From the NCBI GenBank assembly GCA_903884655.1, contig CAISFO010000079.1:1-64000 (forward strand): 64,000 nt of DNA. The letters are read 5' to 3'. Position numbers and translations under genes: made by a program. The notes under the pieces were generated by a model that was not told the origin of the DNA, did no database searches, and saw only the letters and a list, made by a program, of their open reading frames with translations. Shown in pieces: positions 47,907 to 56,959 of this stretch (positions are counted from its first letter, which is position 1; the number at the start of each line of letters is the position of its first letter). This DNA is from an uncultured Holophagaceae bacterium. GTDB taxonomy: Bacteria > Acidobacteriota > Holophagae > Holophagales > Holophagaceae.

Positions 47907-49333
47907 TCCTGGACAAAGCAATGCAGGGCCGTGGCCACGGCTTCGATGACCGGGCCCCAGCCGGCTGATGACGGCTGGCGGAAGAGGCGCATGCGGCCCG
48001 GGTACCAGGGCGAATCGTCGCGATCCTTGAACCAGCGCCAGTCGGGCTTGTAGTGCGGCAGCAGGACCCAGCAGGGCTTCCCGAGCGCCCCGGCCAGGTG
48101 GGCGGTGGCCGTGTCCACGGAAATCACCAGGTCCAGGTTGGCGATCAGGGCGGCGGTATCGGCGAAGTCCTCGATCGAGGCGCTGGGGTCCAGGAGGTCG
48201 AGTCCCGGGGGCGGATGGGCGGCCTCCGCTTCCCCTGCCCCCTTCTGCAGGCTGACGAAGTGGACGCCAGGTACTGCCGCCAGGGGCGCCAGCAGGCCCA
48301 CGTGGGTCAGGGAGCGCTCGTCATCGTTGTCGAACCGGGTATTCCCTTTCCACACCAGGCCGACCCGGACCTTGTCCGTCGGCAGCAGGGCCCCCCACTT
48401 CCTGGACAGGTCCGGCCGCGCCTGCAGGTAGGGGATCGGTGCGGGGATGGAATCGGGCCGCGTGTTCCGGTGGAGGGGAATGCTCAAGGGGAGCGTCCAG
48501 ACATCCCAGCCGGATTCCGGGATCAATTCGCCCAGGGCGATGACCACATCGACTCCGGGAAGGGTCTCGAACAGCCGCTTCAGGGCCGGCTGGCAGACGA
48601 TCCCGATCCGTGCCGCGCCTTCGGTCTTGAGCCCGCAGGCGTACCGGCAGAACTGGATCATGTCGCCGTAGCCGCCTTCGCATCCAATGAGCACGGATCT
48701 GCCGGCCACGCTTTCACCGTGCCAGCGGGGGCCGGGCACCTTTGCCAACAGGTCCAGGTTCCAGGACCGGGCCTCCAGCGCCTGCCAGCCCTCTTCGAAC
48801 CGGCCCTGGCGCAGCAGGAGGTAGCTGAGGTTGTACCTGGCTTTCGCGTAGGTCGGGTCAAGTGCCAGGGCCCTGCGGCAGCAGCGTTCCGCCGCCTCCT
48901 CCTGCTGCAGGCATGCGTGCAGCATCCCTCGGTTGGACCAGAGCGCGGCGGAATCCGGGAACCGCTTCATGGCGCGGTGGTAATGCTGTTCCGCCTGATC
49001 GAACTGCTTCTGGTTGACCAGGAGCGCACCGAGGTTCAGGTGGGCCTGGAGGCCTCCGGGATCGAGCTTGAGGGCACGCCGGTAGCTGGCCTCAGCCTCC
49101 TTCAACGCACCTGCTTTTTCGAAGGTGACACCCAGGTTGCTGTGAGCTACGGCCAGCTTCGGTGTGATCTGGATGACCTCGCGGAAGCACCCTTCCGCAC
49201 CCGGCAGGTCCCCCGCCTCCAGGTGCCCGATGCCTCGTGAGAACAAGGCCTCGATCCCGGCGGGATCGGGGCTGGCCGCATGTTTCCTGCCTGGCCGGCG
49301 CTTCAACGGGTTAGGCCAGCCGCGCCGCCACAT
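47867..49333 (-). CDS. TPR protein with glycosyltransferase-9-like C-terminus
   Basis: 488 aa. Residues about 25-200 are at least five TPR units (SNLGVTFEKAGALKEAEASY, NLGALLVNQKQFDQAEQHY). The C-terminal 270 residues resemble the GT-B fold of heptosyltransferase/GT9-like proteins fused to TPRs, with VDTATAHLAGALGKPCWVLLP near the end and KVRVGLVWKGNTRFDNDDERSL. Likely envelope or glycan-related, but donor and acceptor are unknown. The start at 49333 lies within the end of the upstream TPR gene (23-base overlap), so the two are coupled. The 3' end overlaps fmt by 40 bases on the other strand. Confidence 0.85.
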   Translation of the reverse strand: MWRRGWPNPLKRRPGRKHAASPDPAGIEALFSRGIGHLEAGDLPGAEGCFREVIQITPKLAVAHSNLGVTFEKAGALKEAEASYRRALKLDPGGLQAHLNLGALLVNQKQFDQAEQHYHRAMKRFPDSAALWSNRGMLHACLQQEEAAERCCRRALALDPTYAKARYNLSYLLLRQGRFEEGWQALEARSWNLDLLAKVPGPRWHGESVAGRSVLIGCEGGYGDMIQFCRYACGLKTEGAARIGIVCQPALKRLFETLPGVDVVIALGELIPESGWDVWTLPLSIPLHRNTRPDSIPAPIPYLQARPDLSRKWGALLPTDKVRVGLVWKGNTRFDNDDERSLTHVGLLAPLAAVPGVHFVSLQKGAGEAEAAHPPPGLDLLDPSASIEDFADTAALIANLDLVISVDTATAHLAGALGKPCWVLLPHYKPDWRWFKDRDDSPWYPGRMRLFRQPSSAGWGPVIEAVATALHCFVQDHPSPRLPEAPQG

Positions 49334-52178
49334 CGCGGTAGTCGGGGTCCATCTCGTAGACGGCCTTGAACTCTTCGGCGGCCATCCCAGTGTGGCCCTG
49401 CTGGAGGTAGATTTCGGCCAGGTCGTACCGCAGGCCGATGCTGTCTTCGGGGGGGAAGCCCGGAGCCAGGATGCCCTGCCGCAGCCATTCCACGGCCGCG
49501 GCGAGCTCTCCCCGGGCCTGCTCGCAGATGCTGAGCATGGAGCAGCATTCCAGGGTGCGCTCGGGGTCGCCCATGGCGACCTTGAATTCCTCGATGGCGG
49601 GATCGATGAGCATCATCTCCTTGTAGGCGATGCCCAGGTTGTAGTGGGTATCGTAGTCGTCGCTCTTGACCTGCTTCTCCACGCCCTCGCGGAAGGCACT
49701 GAACAGCTCGTCCACACTCTGGATCTTCTCCACCATGTGCGTGGCGTCGTGCATTTCCTCGCCTTCGCCGCTGTCGATGAGCGCGGTGCCCAGGACATCG
49801 GTGAGGTCGAAGAAGGAATTGGTGAAGTCCGTCTCGTCCAGGGCGCTGGCCTTGGCGCTCTTGCCCAGTTTCTGGAGGGCCGCCTCCGCCCGGTCGAACC
49901 GGTTCAGCAGCTCTGGGTGTCCGGGGAACTGCTGGAGGGCCGTTTCGATCTCGATCTTGGCTTCTTCGGGGCTGCCGTAGTCCAGCTGGAAGTCGATGTC
50001 GCCCAGCAGGTTGTCGAGCTCCTCGGGAAAGTCCTCGGCGGCCGGTGCAAGAGCAGGCGGCGGTGCCGGCGCAGGCGATGGTGCAGGGGCGGGCTCGGGA
50101 ACCGGTGCCGGCTGGACGAGGGCCTGTGGTGCAAAAGATTCCACCTCGGGAAGGGCGGACAGGGCCGCGATGACCTCCGGCTCCAGCTGGCGGGTGGGCA
50201 TGGGGGGCAGCGGTGCGGTCGGCGCCGACGGGAAGGCCTCTGGTTCCGGTGGCGGCGTGAAGTCGGTGAGTGTCGCGTCCATCCAGCTCAGGTCCTCGAG
50301 CCCCTGCGCGGGGGGCTCGGGGAGCGCGAAGGGAGCGGGCTCAGGCAGCTTGGGCAGCTCGAAGGGATCCAGAGCCTGGGGCTCCAGGTCGGGCAGCAGG
50401 GGGAGGCCTTCGCCCAGGGCGATGGGCTCCGGGGCCGAGGGAGCAGGTCTGGGAGTGGGGACGGTCCGCTCGTAGCCGGGCAGGTCGAGCCCGATCAGCA
50501 TGTCCAGGTCGTCCGGTGGCGGGGGCGCCACGGGCGGGGGCGGTGCAGGCGCCGGCGGGGGCTGGACGGGCGCGGGCGGCGGCATCGCCATGGGCATCCG
50601 GGAGGCCGGGGGTGGCAGGACGCCAGGTTCCGGTAGACCCAGGGCCCGACGGTGGATCCGGGTGGAGCCGGGGAAGAGCTGCTCGGCCATATCCAGCAGG
50701 TGGGCGGCCTCGAGCTTCTTGCCGATCTGGGCCAGGGCCTGGGCGCTGTGCGAATACTGCATCTGGACTTGGGTCAGCCGGCCCGTGGTGCGATGCACGG
50801 ATACGATGGCTTCGATGATGGTGAGATCCGCCGGATCCAGCTCCAGGGCCTTCTTGTAGGCCTCGATGGCCCGCTCGGGACTGCCGCCGCGCATGAAGGC
50901 CTCGGCTTCCCTGGCGAACTGTTCGATGCGCAGGCGCTTGACCGGATCCACTTCCGTCTCGCCGCCATGGCGGGTGATCTCGCTGAGAGCCGTTGGTTCG
51001 CTTCCCCCGGGGCTGCCGGGGAAGGCGAAGCCCGAAGTGGGTGCTGCCGCCGCGCCCGGGACCACGCCCAGGCCCTGCAGTTGACCTGAAAGATGGCCGA
51101 GGAGCACCTGGTCGTTGTTCTGGTAGGCCATGCCGTAGGCGGTCTGGAGCGCCTGGACCTGGTCACCGCGGTTGCCGCTCTGGTGTGCGATCTCGGCGAG
51201 CAGGATCCAGCCTTCGATGCCGATGTTCCCCTGGAGGGCCGTCCGGAGGCTGCGGGTGATGGCGTCGCCGGAGCCGCGGCGGGCCAGTTCCCGGGCGATG
51301 GGCGTGATGAGGCGGATGCCCTCTTCGCCCCGATCGGCCGTGACGAGGTTGCGCAGCGCCCGCTCGCAGAGGGGCAGGGATTTCTCGGGCAGCTGGGCCA
51401 CTTCAGCGAGGGCCTCGAGGGCCCGGTCCGGGTGTCCGCTGCGCAGTTCGATCTCGGCCAGGGCCTCCAGCAGCTCGGTGTTGCGGGGGTTGCTGGTGAG
51501 GCCTTCCCGGAGGTGCTGGGCGGCGGTGGTGTAGTCCCCCTGGATGACGCCCAGGCGGCTCTGGGTCAGGAAGACCTGGGGCGTGGAAATCATGGATTTC
51601 GCCCGCTCGAGGATCTGGTTGGCCTCGCCGTGCATCTGCTCCATGGCCAGGGACTCGGCCACCTCGAGGTAGATGCCGGCGGCGCGATCCTTCATGCCCT
51701 CCTTGTTGTAGAGGTCCGCCAGCTTGACCTTCATCTTCAGGTTCTTGGGGTCGAGGTCGACGACCTTGTTGAACTCCTCCAGGGCCCGCTTGATGAGCCC
51801 CTTCTTCTGAAAGTGTTCGGCCACCTGCAGGTGCACCTTCACCGCGTCGCCGGTCTTGTTCATCTGGCGGTAGAGGTCCGCCAGGCGCTGGGCCGCGTCG
51901 ATGTCCTCCGGGGCGTTGCGCACGACCTTCTGGAAGATGGCGGCGGCGCGGGCGTGGAAGCCGTCCCGCTCGTAGGCGCTGCCCAGACGCTTGTGGATCT
52001 CCACGCCTTCCTTCACCCGGCCGACCTGGACACAGAGGTCGCCGATCTGATTCAGGGTGCTGTAGTCCTTGGGGTTGTCTTCGACCAGTTTCTGGAACTC
52101 GTCAATGGCTCGTTCGACCTTGCCCGCCGTCAGGTACTTGTCGGCTTCCTTCTTGATTTTGACGCGGTCAATGGCCAT
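49311..52178 (-). CDS. Large TPR-repeat scaffold protein
   Basis: 955 aa, no signal peptide and no catalytic motif. The N-terminal 350 residues are tandem TPRs (ADKYLTAGKVERAIDEFQKL, NQIGDLCVQVGRVKEGVEI, ...), with a further TPR block at about 415-520. A Pro/Ala/Glu-rich linker spans about 530-745 (runs of PPPAP and LPELP), and C-terminal TPRs follow (YNLGIAYKEMMLIDPAIEEF, YDLAEIYLQQGHTGMAAEEF). Similar 'TPR-linker-TPR' proteins occur in myxobacteria and Geobacter, probably as protein-interaction scaffolds. Start ATG 52178 has GAGG upstream. A small hairpin (AGGCGG/CCGCCT, 52211-52227) lies in its short leader. Confidence 0.85.
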   Translation of the reverse strand: MAIDRVKIKKEADKYLTAGKVERAIDEFQKLVEDNPKDYSTLNQIGDLCVQVGRVKEGVEIHKRLGSAYERDGFHARAAAIFQKVVRNAPEDIDAAQRLADLYRQMNKTGDAVKVHLQVAEHFQKKGLIKRALEEFNKVVDLDPKNLKMKVKLADLYNKEGMKDRAAGIYLEVAESLAMEQMHGEANQILERAKSMISTPQVFLTQSRLGVIQGDYTTAAQHLREGLTSNPRNTELLEALAEIELRSGHPDRALEALAEVAQLPEKSLPLCERALRNLVTADRGEEGIRLITPIARELARRGSGDAITRSLRTALQGNIGIEGWILLAEIAHQSGNRGDQVQALQTAYGMAYQNNDQVLLGHLSGQLQGLGVVPGAAAAPTSGFAFPGSPGGSEPTALSEITRHGGETEVDPVKRLRIEQFAREAEAFMRGGSPERAIEAYKKALELDPADLTIIEAIVSVHRTTGRLTQVQMQYSHSAQALAQIGKKLEAAHLLDMAEQLFPGSTRIHRRALGLPEPGVLPPPASRMPMAMPPPAPVQPPPAPAPPPPVAPPPPDDLDMLIGLDLPGYERTVPTPRPAPSAPEPIALGEGLPLLPDLEPQALDPFELPKLPEPAPFALPEPPAQGLEDLSWMDATLTDFTPPPEPEAFPSAPTAPLPPMPTRQLEPEVIAALSALPEVESFAPQALVQPAPVPEPAPAPSPAPAPPPALAPAAEDFPEELDNLLGDIDFQLDYGSPEEAKIEIETALQQFPGHPELLNRFDRAEAALQKLGKSAKASALDETDFTNSFFDLTDVLGTALIDSGEGEEMHDATHMVEKIQSVDELFSAFREGVEKQVKSDDYDTHYNLGIAYKEMMLIDPAIEEFKVAMGDPERTLECCSMLSICEQARGELAAAVEWLRQGILAPGFPPEDSIGLRYDLAEIYLQQGHTGMAAEEFKAVYEMDPDYRDVAARLA

Positions 52179-52238
52179 TCAGCTGCCTCAGGATGCCTGC
52201 CGGAAAGTGTAGGCGGGGCGGCCGCCTTTTGGATAGAG

Positions 52239-52673
52239 CTAGCGAAAATGCCGACTTCCGAAGCTGAGGGGAAGCAGGTTTTCCAGCCGGTGGAGCTGCC
52301 GGGTGGAGCGATTCGCGAGGAGCACCGGCAGGGTGTCCGCAAACTCGATCAGGGCCTGCCGGCAGGCCCCACAGGGAGGCGTGAGGTCGGCCACGTCGGT
52401 GACCACCACGGCGGCCACCAGTCCACCGGGCTGAAGGCCCGCGGCCACGGCGGCACTCAAGGCCCCCCGTTCCGCGCATAGGCAGAGCGGGTAGGCCGCG
52501 TTTTCCACGTTGCAGCCACCGAACACGGCGCCGCTGGAGGTCAGGACGGCGGCGCCCACCTGGAACCGGGAATAGGGCGCGTGGGCATGATCCCGGGCCG
52601 CCCAGGCCGCATCCAGCAGGGGGGCCCAGGCGGGGGACTGCGGATCGTCGTACACGGGAACCTCCTTGGTCAT
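52239..52673 (-). CDS. cdd: Cytidine deaminase
   Basis: Zinc-dependent deaminase of 144 aa converting cytidine and deoxycytidine to uridines in pyrimidine salvage. Zinc/catalytic motif CAERGAL, second motif PPCGACRQAL, and the substrate-binding YSRFQVGAA and NVENAAYPL. Homotetrameric class by size. ATG 52673 overlaps the stop of the upstream DUF58 gene (ATGA). Confidence 0.95.
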   Translation of the reverse strand: MTKEVPVYDDPQSPAWAPLLDAAWAARDHAHAPYSRFQVGAAVLTSSGAVFGGCNVENAAYPLCLCAERGALSAAVAAGLQPGGLVAAVVVTDVADLTPPCGACRQALIEFADTLPVLLANRSTRQLHRLENLLPLSFGSRHFR

Positions 52674-53614
52674 CAGCTTAGCGGGATACCCGGTGGTCCC
52701 GCTTCCTGGGTGCCACAGGCCTGGGCCAGGGCCAGGGCGCGCCAGCAGGGCGTGTAGCCGTGCACTTCGCGGATGCCCTCGGTCCCGTGCAGCTCCAGGC
52801 TTATGTCCCGCTTCTGCAGCCGCGCCTGCAGCACTGCCCCGGACAGGCGTTCCAGCTCCCGTTCGAAGGGCCTGCCGGGGGTCCAGGTGGTGAGGTCCAG
52901 TCGCAGGTGCAGGCCCAGGGGCCGCTCCTCCTCGAAGGTGCGCACCCAGGGCTGGCTCCGCTGGGCCGTTCGCTTCCAGTGGACCCGGCCTGGCGCATCG
53001 CCCAGCCGCAGAGGACGCGCACCCTCGGGACTGCTGTTCCCCTCCTGGGGCAGGGTGCGGCGGCCCTCACCCTGCCAGTGCGCGGGCTGGGCGGGTGGAG
53101 TCCGGGGATGGGGCAGGGCCAGGATCGTCTTGTCCAGCTCGATGAAGCGGGATTTCTCCAGCAGCCCGAAGGGAAAGCGGGTCCGGAGCTCCAGAGTCCG
53201 GGCCCGAATCCAGCCCCGGCGCGCCGCCCGGGCATGCAGCACCACCACCGTCTCGCCCGTGGAACTGACCCTGGCCAGGAAGCTGGGCTCCACCGTGCTG
53301 TCCTCCAGCACCAGGTGCAGCTCCAGTCCCCGGAGCCGCCCCCGCCCCGCGTCCTGGAGGCGCAGCCGGAGCCCCCCGCGGACCTGGGCGAAGAGGTTGC
53401 CCTCCTCCAGATCAACCACCTTCAGTCCCTGCAGGGCCCTGCGGCTGAGAATGCCCGAGACCAGGAACAGGCCGAGCATCAGGGCGAAGACCAGATAGAG
53501 CAGGTTGTTGCCCGTGTTCACGGAAAAGGCCCCCACCCCCAGCAGGGCCAGCAGGTACTGGGCGCCGAGCCCCGTGAGGGACAGGCGCAGGCGGCGGTCG
53601 TTCCAGAGGAGCAT
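52673..53614 (-). CDS. DUF58-family membrane protein
   Basis: 313 aa. ATG 53614 is preferred over an upstream in-frame extension, because the longer version adds over 100 unrelated residues crossing the divergent permease start. Two N-terminal membrane helices (about 12-55, TGNNLLYLVFALMLGLFLVSG) are followed by a soluble region with the DUF58 signature (RLGDAPGRVHWKRTAQRSQP) and VRTFEEERPLGLHLRLDLT resembling a degenerate vWA domain. DUF58 genes usually sit beside MoxR ATPase and vWA genes; none is present here, only cytidine deaminase. Confidence 0.85.
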   Translation of the reverse strand: MLLWNDRRLRLSLTGLGAQYLLALLGVGAFSVNTGNNLLYLVFALMLGLFLVSGILSRRALQGLKVVDLEEGNLFAQVRGGLRLRLQDAGRGRLRGLELHLVLEDSTVEPSFLARVSSTGETVVVLHARAARRGWIRARTLELRTRFPFGLLEKSRFIELDKTILALPHPRTPPAQPAHWQGEGRRTLPQEGNSSPEGARPLRLGDAPGRVHWKRTAQRSQPWVRTFEEERPLGLHLRLDLTTWTPGRPFERELERLSGAVLQARLQKRDISLELHGTEGIREVHGYTPCWRALALAQACGTQEAGPPGIPLS

Positions 53615-53684
53615 GGGCTCAAGACTACCGCCAGGGACCTTCCTGGCACTCCTGCTAGCATGATCCCTCTTCCCCAAGGTCCCC

Positions 53685-55259
53685 ATGTTCGAGCGACTCT
53701 TCCGCACCAAGTCCCTGGAGCAGCTGCGCGCCAGCGCGGATGAGCCCGAACACCAGCTCAAGAAGAACCTGGGGGCCTTCGACCTCACCATGTTCGGCAT
53801 CGGCGCCATCATCGGCGCCGGCATCTTCTCCAGCATCGGCACCGCCGCCGCCGGGAACATGGCCGACGGCCGCCTGCCGGCGGGGCCCAGCCTGGTGCTC
53901 AGCATCCTCATCGTCGCCCTCATCTGCGGCTTCACCGCCCTGGCCTATGCCGAGATGGCCTCCATGATCCCCGTGTCGGGCAGCGCCTACACCTACGCCT
54001 ACGCCACGCTGGGCGAGCTCATGGCCTGGATCATCGGCTGGGACCTGCTGCTGGAATATGCCATCTCCAATGTGGCCGTGGCCATCTCCTGGGGCGACTA
54101 CGCCCGCAGCTTCCTGTCCACGGTGCTGCACGTGGACATTCCCGGCTGGCTGGGCATGGACCCGCGTACCGCCCTGAAGCTCGTGGACGGTGTTCCGGCC
54201 TTGGGCCTGTCCGCCAAGCTCCAGGTTCTGGCCCAGGCCAAGGCCGGGTTGGCCAATGGGGCGGTGGTCTTCGCGAACTGGGACGTGGTGAAGGCCGCCC
54301 CCACCCTGGGCGGCTTCCCCATCACCATCAACCTGCTGGCGGTGGTCATCACGGTGCTCATCACCTGGCTCTGCTACATCGGCATCAAGGAGAGCGCCCG
54401 GGTCAACGGCGTCATGGTGGTGGTCAAGGTCATCATCCTGCTGGCCGTGATCGGCCTCGGCATCAAGTTCATCGACACCGGCAACTGGCACCCCTTCGTG
54501 CCCCATGGCTTCAAGGGGATCCAGGCGGGCGCCGCCATCATCTTCTTCGCCTTCATCGGCTTCGACGCCGTGAGCACCACGGCCGAGGAGTGCAAGAACC
54601 CGGGCCGGGACCTGCCCCGGGGCATCCTGGGTTCCCTGGTGATCTGCACCTTCATCTACGCGGCCGTGGCGCTGGTGGTGACCGGCATGATGCACTACTC
54701 CCGACTGGGCGGCATCGCGGATCCGCTGGCCTACATCTTCACTCAGCACAAGATGCTGGGCCTCGCCGCCATCATCAGCTTCGGAGCCGTCATCGCCACC
54801 ACGGCTTCCCTTCTCGTCTACCAGGTGGGCCAGCCCCGCATCATCCTGAGCATGAGCCGGGATGGTCTCCTGGGAAAATGGTTCGGCAAGGTGCACGACA
54901 AGTACAAGACGCCATCGCACGCCACCATCCTCACGGGCTTCCTGGTGGCCATTCCGGCGGCGCTGCTCAACATCGACGAGGTGGTGGAGCTGGCGAACAT
55001 CGGCACCCTCTTCGCCTTTGTCATCGTGTGCGTGGCGGTGTTGCTGCTCCGCAAGCGCCGTCCCGAGGCCCCGCGCAAGTTCGTCATGCCCTTCGCCTGG
55101 ATCGTGGCGCCCCTGGGCATTCTGGGCTGTTTCTGGATCGCCAAGGGACTGCCCGCCCTCACCTGGTACCGCTTCTTCGGGTGGCTGGGCATCGGCCTCG
55201 TGATCTATTTCTTCTTCGGATCGCGGAACAGCAAGCTGAGGGCCTCGACTGCGTCATGA
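53685..55259 (+). CDS. APC-superfamily amino acid permease
   Basis: 524-aa, 12-helix transporter. The N-terminus KNLGAFDLTMFGIGAIIGAGIFSSIG is the classic first-helix motif of the cationic amino acid transporter (CAT/YfnA-like) branch. SMIPVSGSAYTYAYATLGE and FFAFIGFDAVSTTAEECKNPGRDLPRGILGS are also typical. Substrate is an amino acid; Lys/Arg specificity cannot be proven. ATG 53685 follows AAGG; divergent from the DUF58 gene. Confidence 0.95.
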   Translation: MFERLFRTKSLEQLRASADEPEHQLKKNLGAFDLTMFGIGAIIGAGIFSSIGTAAAGNMADGRLPAGPSLVLSILIVALICGFTALAYAEMASMIPVSGSAYTYAYATLGELMAWIIGWDLLLEYAISNVAVAISWGDYARSFLSTVLHVDIPGWLGMDPRTALKLVDGVPALGLSAKLQVLAQAKAGLANGAVVFANWDVVKAAPTLGGFPITINLLAVVITVLITWLCYIGIKESARVNGVMVVVKVIILLAVIGLGIKFIDTGNWHPFVPHGFKGIQAGAAIIFFAFIGFDAVSTTAEECKNPGRDLPRGILGSLVICTFIYAAVALVVTGMMHYSRLGGIADPLAYIFTQHKMLGLAAIISFGAVIATTASLLVYQVGQPRIILSMSRDGLLGKWFGKVHDKYKTPSHATILTGFLVAIPAALLNIDEVVELANIGTLFAFVIVCVAVLLLRKRRPEAPRKFVMPFAWIVAPLGILGCFWIAKGLPALTWYRFFGWLGIGLVIYFFFGSRNSKLRASTAS

Positions 55260-55285
55260 TGGTCCCGACCAGGTGGGTCGCGTAG

Positions 55286-55304
55286 AAGGCTCCGATGGAG
55301 CCTT
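55286..55304. terminator. Hairpin after the permease gene
   Basis: A perfect 8-bp stem, AAGGCTCC-GAT-GGAGCCTT, lies 26 bases after the permease stop. It is followed by C rather than a T-run, so termination may be weak or factor-assisted. The region between the permease and riboflavin synthase does not show an FMN riboswitch. Confidence 0.4.
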
Positions 55305-55338
55305 CGGAGCGGGGCCCCACAGGGAGGGACGTAATCAC

Positions 55339-55989
55339 ATGTTTACCGGACTCATCCGATACCTAGGCACTCTCGAATCCCGTTCCACCCGACCTGGCGG
55401 GGCCCGGTTGCGCATCGCCGCCGCCCCGGACCTGCTGGCCCGGGCCGACCTGGGCGCCAGCATCGCCGTGAACGGCGCCTGCCTCACCAGCATCGCGGTG
55501 GATGGCCGCAGCTGGGAAGCCGAGCTCAGCGAAGAGACCCTGGAGAAGAGCACGCTGGGGCGCCTGGCCCTGGGCGCCACCTTGCACCTGGAACCCGCCC
55601 TGCGGGTGGGTGATCCCCTGGATGGCCACCTGGTGTCGGGCCACGTGGACGGCATCGGGCAGCTGGTATCCAGGCCCCAGGGCCAGAGTGGCGTAGACGA
55701 AGGCATCTGGCACTTCTCGCTGCCCATGGCCCTGGCGCCCATGACCGCCCCCAAGGGTTCCATCGCCGTAGACGGCATCTCGCTGACCGTGGTTGATTGC
55801 GGCACCGACTGGTTCACCGTGGCCCTGATTCCCGAGACCGTGAAGCATACGGCCTTGAACGCCATGCGGCCCGGCGATCCTGTGAACCTCGAAGCCGATC
55901 CCATTGGCCGCTTCGTGGCCCGGGCCCTGGCCCTGCGGGGCACCGACGAGAAGCTGACGAAGTTCGCCCGCCAGGGCTGGCAGGGCTGA
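55339..55989 (+). CDS. ribE: Riboflavin synthase
   Basis: 216-aa enzyme dismuting two lumazine molecules to riboflavin. ATG 55339 gives the canonical start MFTGLI and has GGGAGGG upstream; the longer frame to 55273 is rejected. The protein is an internal duplication: VNGACLTSIAVDG in the first half and VDGISLTVVDCG in the second, each with GHVDG/ETV features. No other riboflavin gene is nearby. Confidence 0.97.
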   Translation: MFTGLIRYLGTLESRSTRPGGARLRIAAAPDLLARADLGASIAVNGACLTSIAVDGRSWEAELSEETLEKSTLGRLALGATLHLEPALRVGDPLDGHLVSGHVDGIGQLVSRPQGQSGVDEGIWHFSLPMALAPMTAPKGSIAVDGISLTVVDCGTDWFTVALIPETVKHTALNAMRPGDPVNLEADPIGRFVARALALRGTDEKLTKFARQGWQG

Positions 55990-56089
55990 AGGACCCTCTG
56001 GGGTGCGGTCCGGGGGTGGTCCCGGTTTGAGACGCGGCAGCCCTTGACGGATTCATGGGAGGAGCCACCTTTTAACCTAGAGATAATCT

Positions 56090-56608
56090 ATGGCTAAACG
56101 CTGGTGGATGCTTCTTTGGGCGGTGCCGGTCCTCGGCCAGGGTGTCCCCTGGTACCAGGTCGCTGACCACGGCTGGGGCATGGCCGTGGGCACGGGGTTC
56201 TCCGAGGTGCCGCTGCTCGTGGACGTCCACTACACCTTCAGGCCAGGGATCGGCTTCTACCTGGGCGGGGGCGGAACGCCCCACACAAAGAACAACGACT
56301 TCGACTTCAGCTTGAGTTTCAACGACCGGGGCACCCTGCGCCAGGTCAAGTCGGCGGGCTACGTCGGCATCGCCGTGACCCGGCATCCCCGGGTCGCCTG
56401 GGGCGTGGGTTTCGGAAGACACACCACAAGCTGGGAGGTCGACCACGGCGGATGGTTCACGGCGGAGGAGATGGCGCGGCTGGATTCCTCCAGGACCCAG
56501 CAGGGGGCCCATGGCTGGGTGGCCTACTATCCGGGCCGCATCTTCGGGGTCCAGGCCCAGGCTGGACCGGGCTGGGGCGGCCTCGCCCTGGCGATGCGAT
56601 TCCGCTAG
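56090..56608 (+). CDS. Small secreted protein, probable outer-membrane barrel
   Basis: Not recognised. 172 aa with a short signal peptide (MAKRWWMLLWAVPVLGQG) and then many alternating, Gly/aromatic-rich strands (YTFRPGIGFYLGGGG, GYVGIAVTRHPRVAWGVGFG, GWGGLALAMRFR). The terminal Arg after F-R differs from a perfect barrel end but strand spacing fits an 8-strand outer-membrane barrel. ATG 56090. The frame overlaps by four bases a decayed smpB fragment on the other strand. Confidence 0.65.
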   Translation: MAKRWWMLLWAVPVLGQGVPWYQVADHGWGMAVGTGFSEVPLLVDVHYTFRPGIGFYLGGGGTPHTKNNDFDFSLSFNDRGTLRQVKSAGYVGIAVTRHPRVAWGVGFGRHTTSWEVDHGGWFTAEEMARLDSSRTQQGAHGWVAYYPGRIFGVQAQAGPGWGGLALAMRFR

Positions 56609-56785
56609 GGCCTATTCGGGACGGTCCACTCCCGCGCGCCCTTCCGGCCGTGGTCCAGATCGCGCTGCCGCTCCCGCTCCTTCAGAGTCTCGCGCCTGTC
56701 GCCTACGGCCTTGCCCTCGGCCATGGCCGCCTTCACCTTCTTGGTGCCTTTGGCGTTCAGGTGGATGGCCAGAACCCCAATGGAG
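56605..56785 (-). pseudogene. Decayed 3' fragment of smpB
   Basis: The minus strand encodes IHLNAKGTKKVKAAMAEGK, AVGDRRETLKEREQQ-like text (actual ...KERERQRDLDH...) and RKGAREW, aligned with the C-terminal half of SmpB (57247-57702: YLNAKGMIKVKVALAEGK ... RKGARE). The offset is about 620 bases. The intact stop of smpB is lost and ten extra codons follow. There is no start or core domain, so it is a non-functional copy. The rest of this 350-base gap up to 56959 is AT-rich (about 56840-56890) and presumably carries the promoter of the 74-aa gene downstream. Confidence 0.75.
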
Positions 56786-56959
56786 CGTGGAAGTAGCGGA
56801 GAGCCCGTGCCCTCACATGTAGGCGGCAGGATTCCGCAAGGTTAATCAAATTAATAAAAAATCGGTATTGATTGAAAATTCGGTTTCTTTATGTTGAAGG
56901 CATACCCACTACCCAACCCGGCGCGACGATTCCGATGCGTCCATCTGGAGGAACTTGAC

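Noticed and set aside
49164..52481. Long plus-strand frames (462 and 490 aa) opposite the TPR scaffold
   Set aside because: Antisense to a repetitive TPR gene; the Gly/Arg-rich content is a by-product of codon bias.
55260..55338. FMN riboswitch before riboflavin synthase
   Set aside because: The leader is only about 80 bases, and the conserved RFN box sequences are absent; only a simple hairpin is seen.
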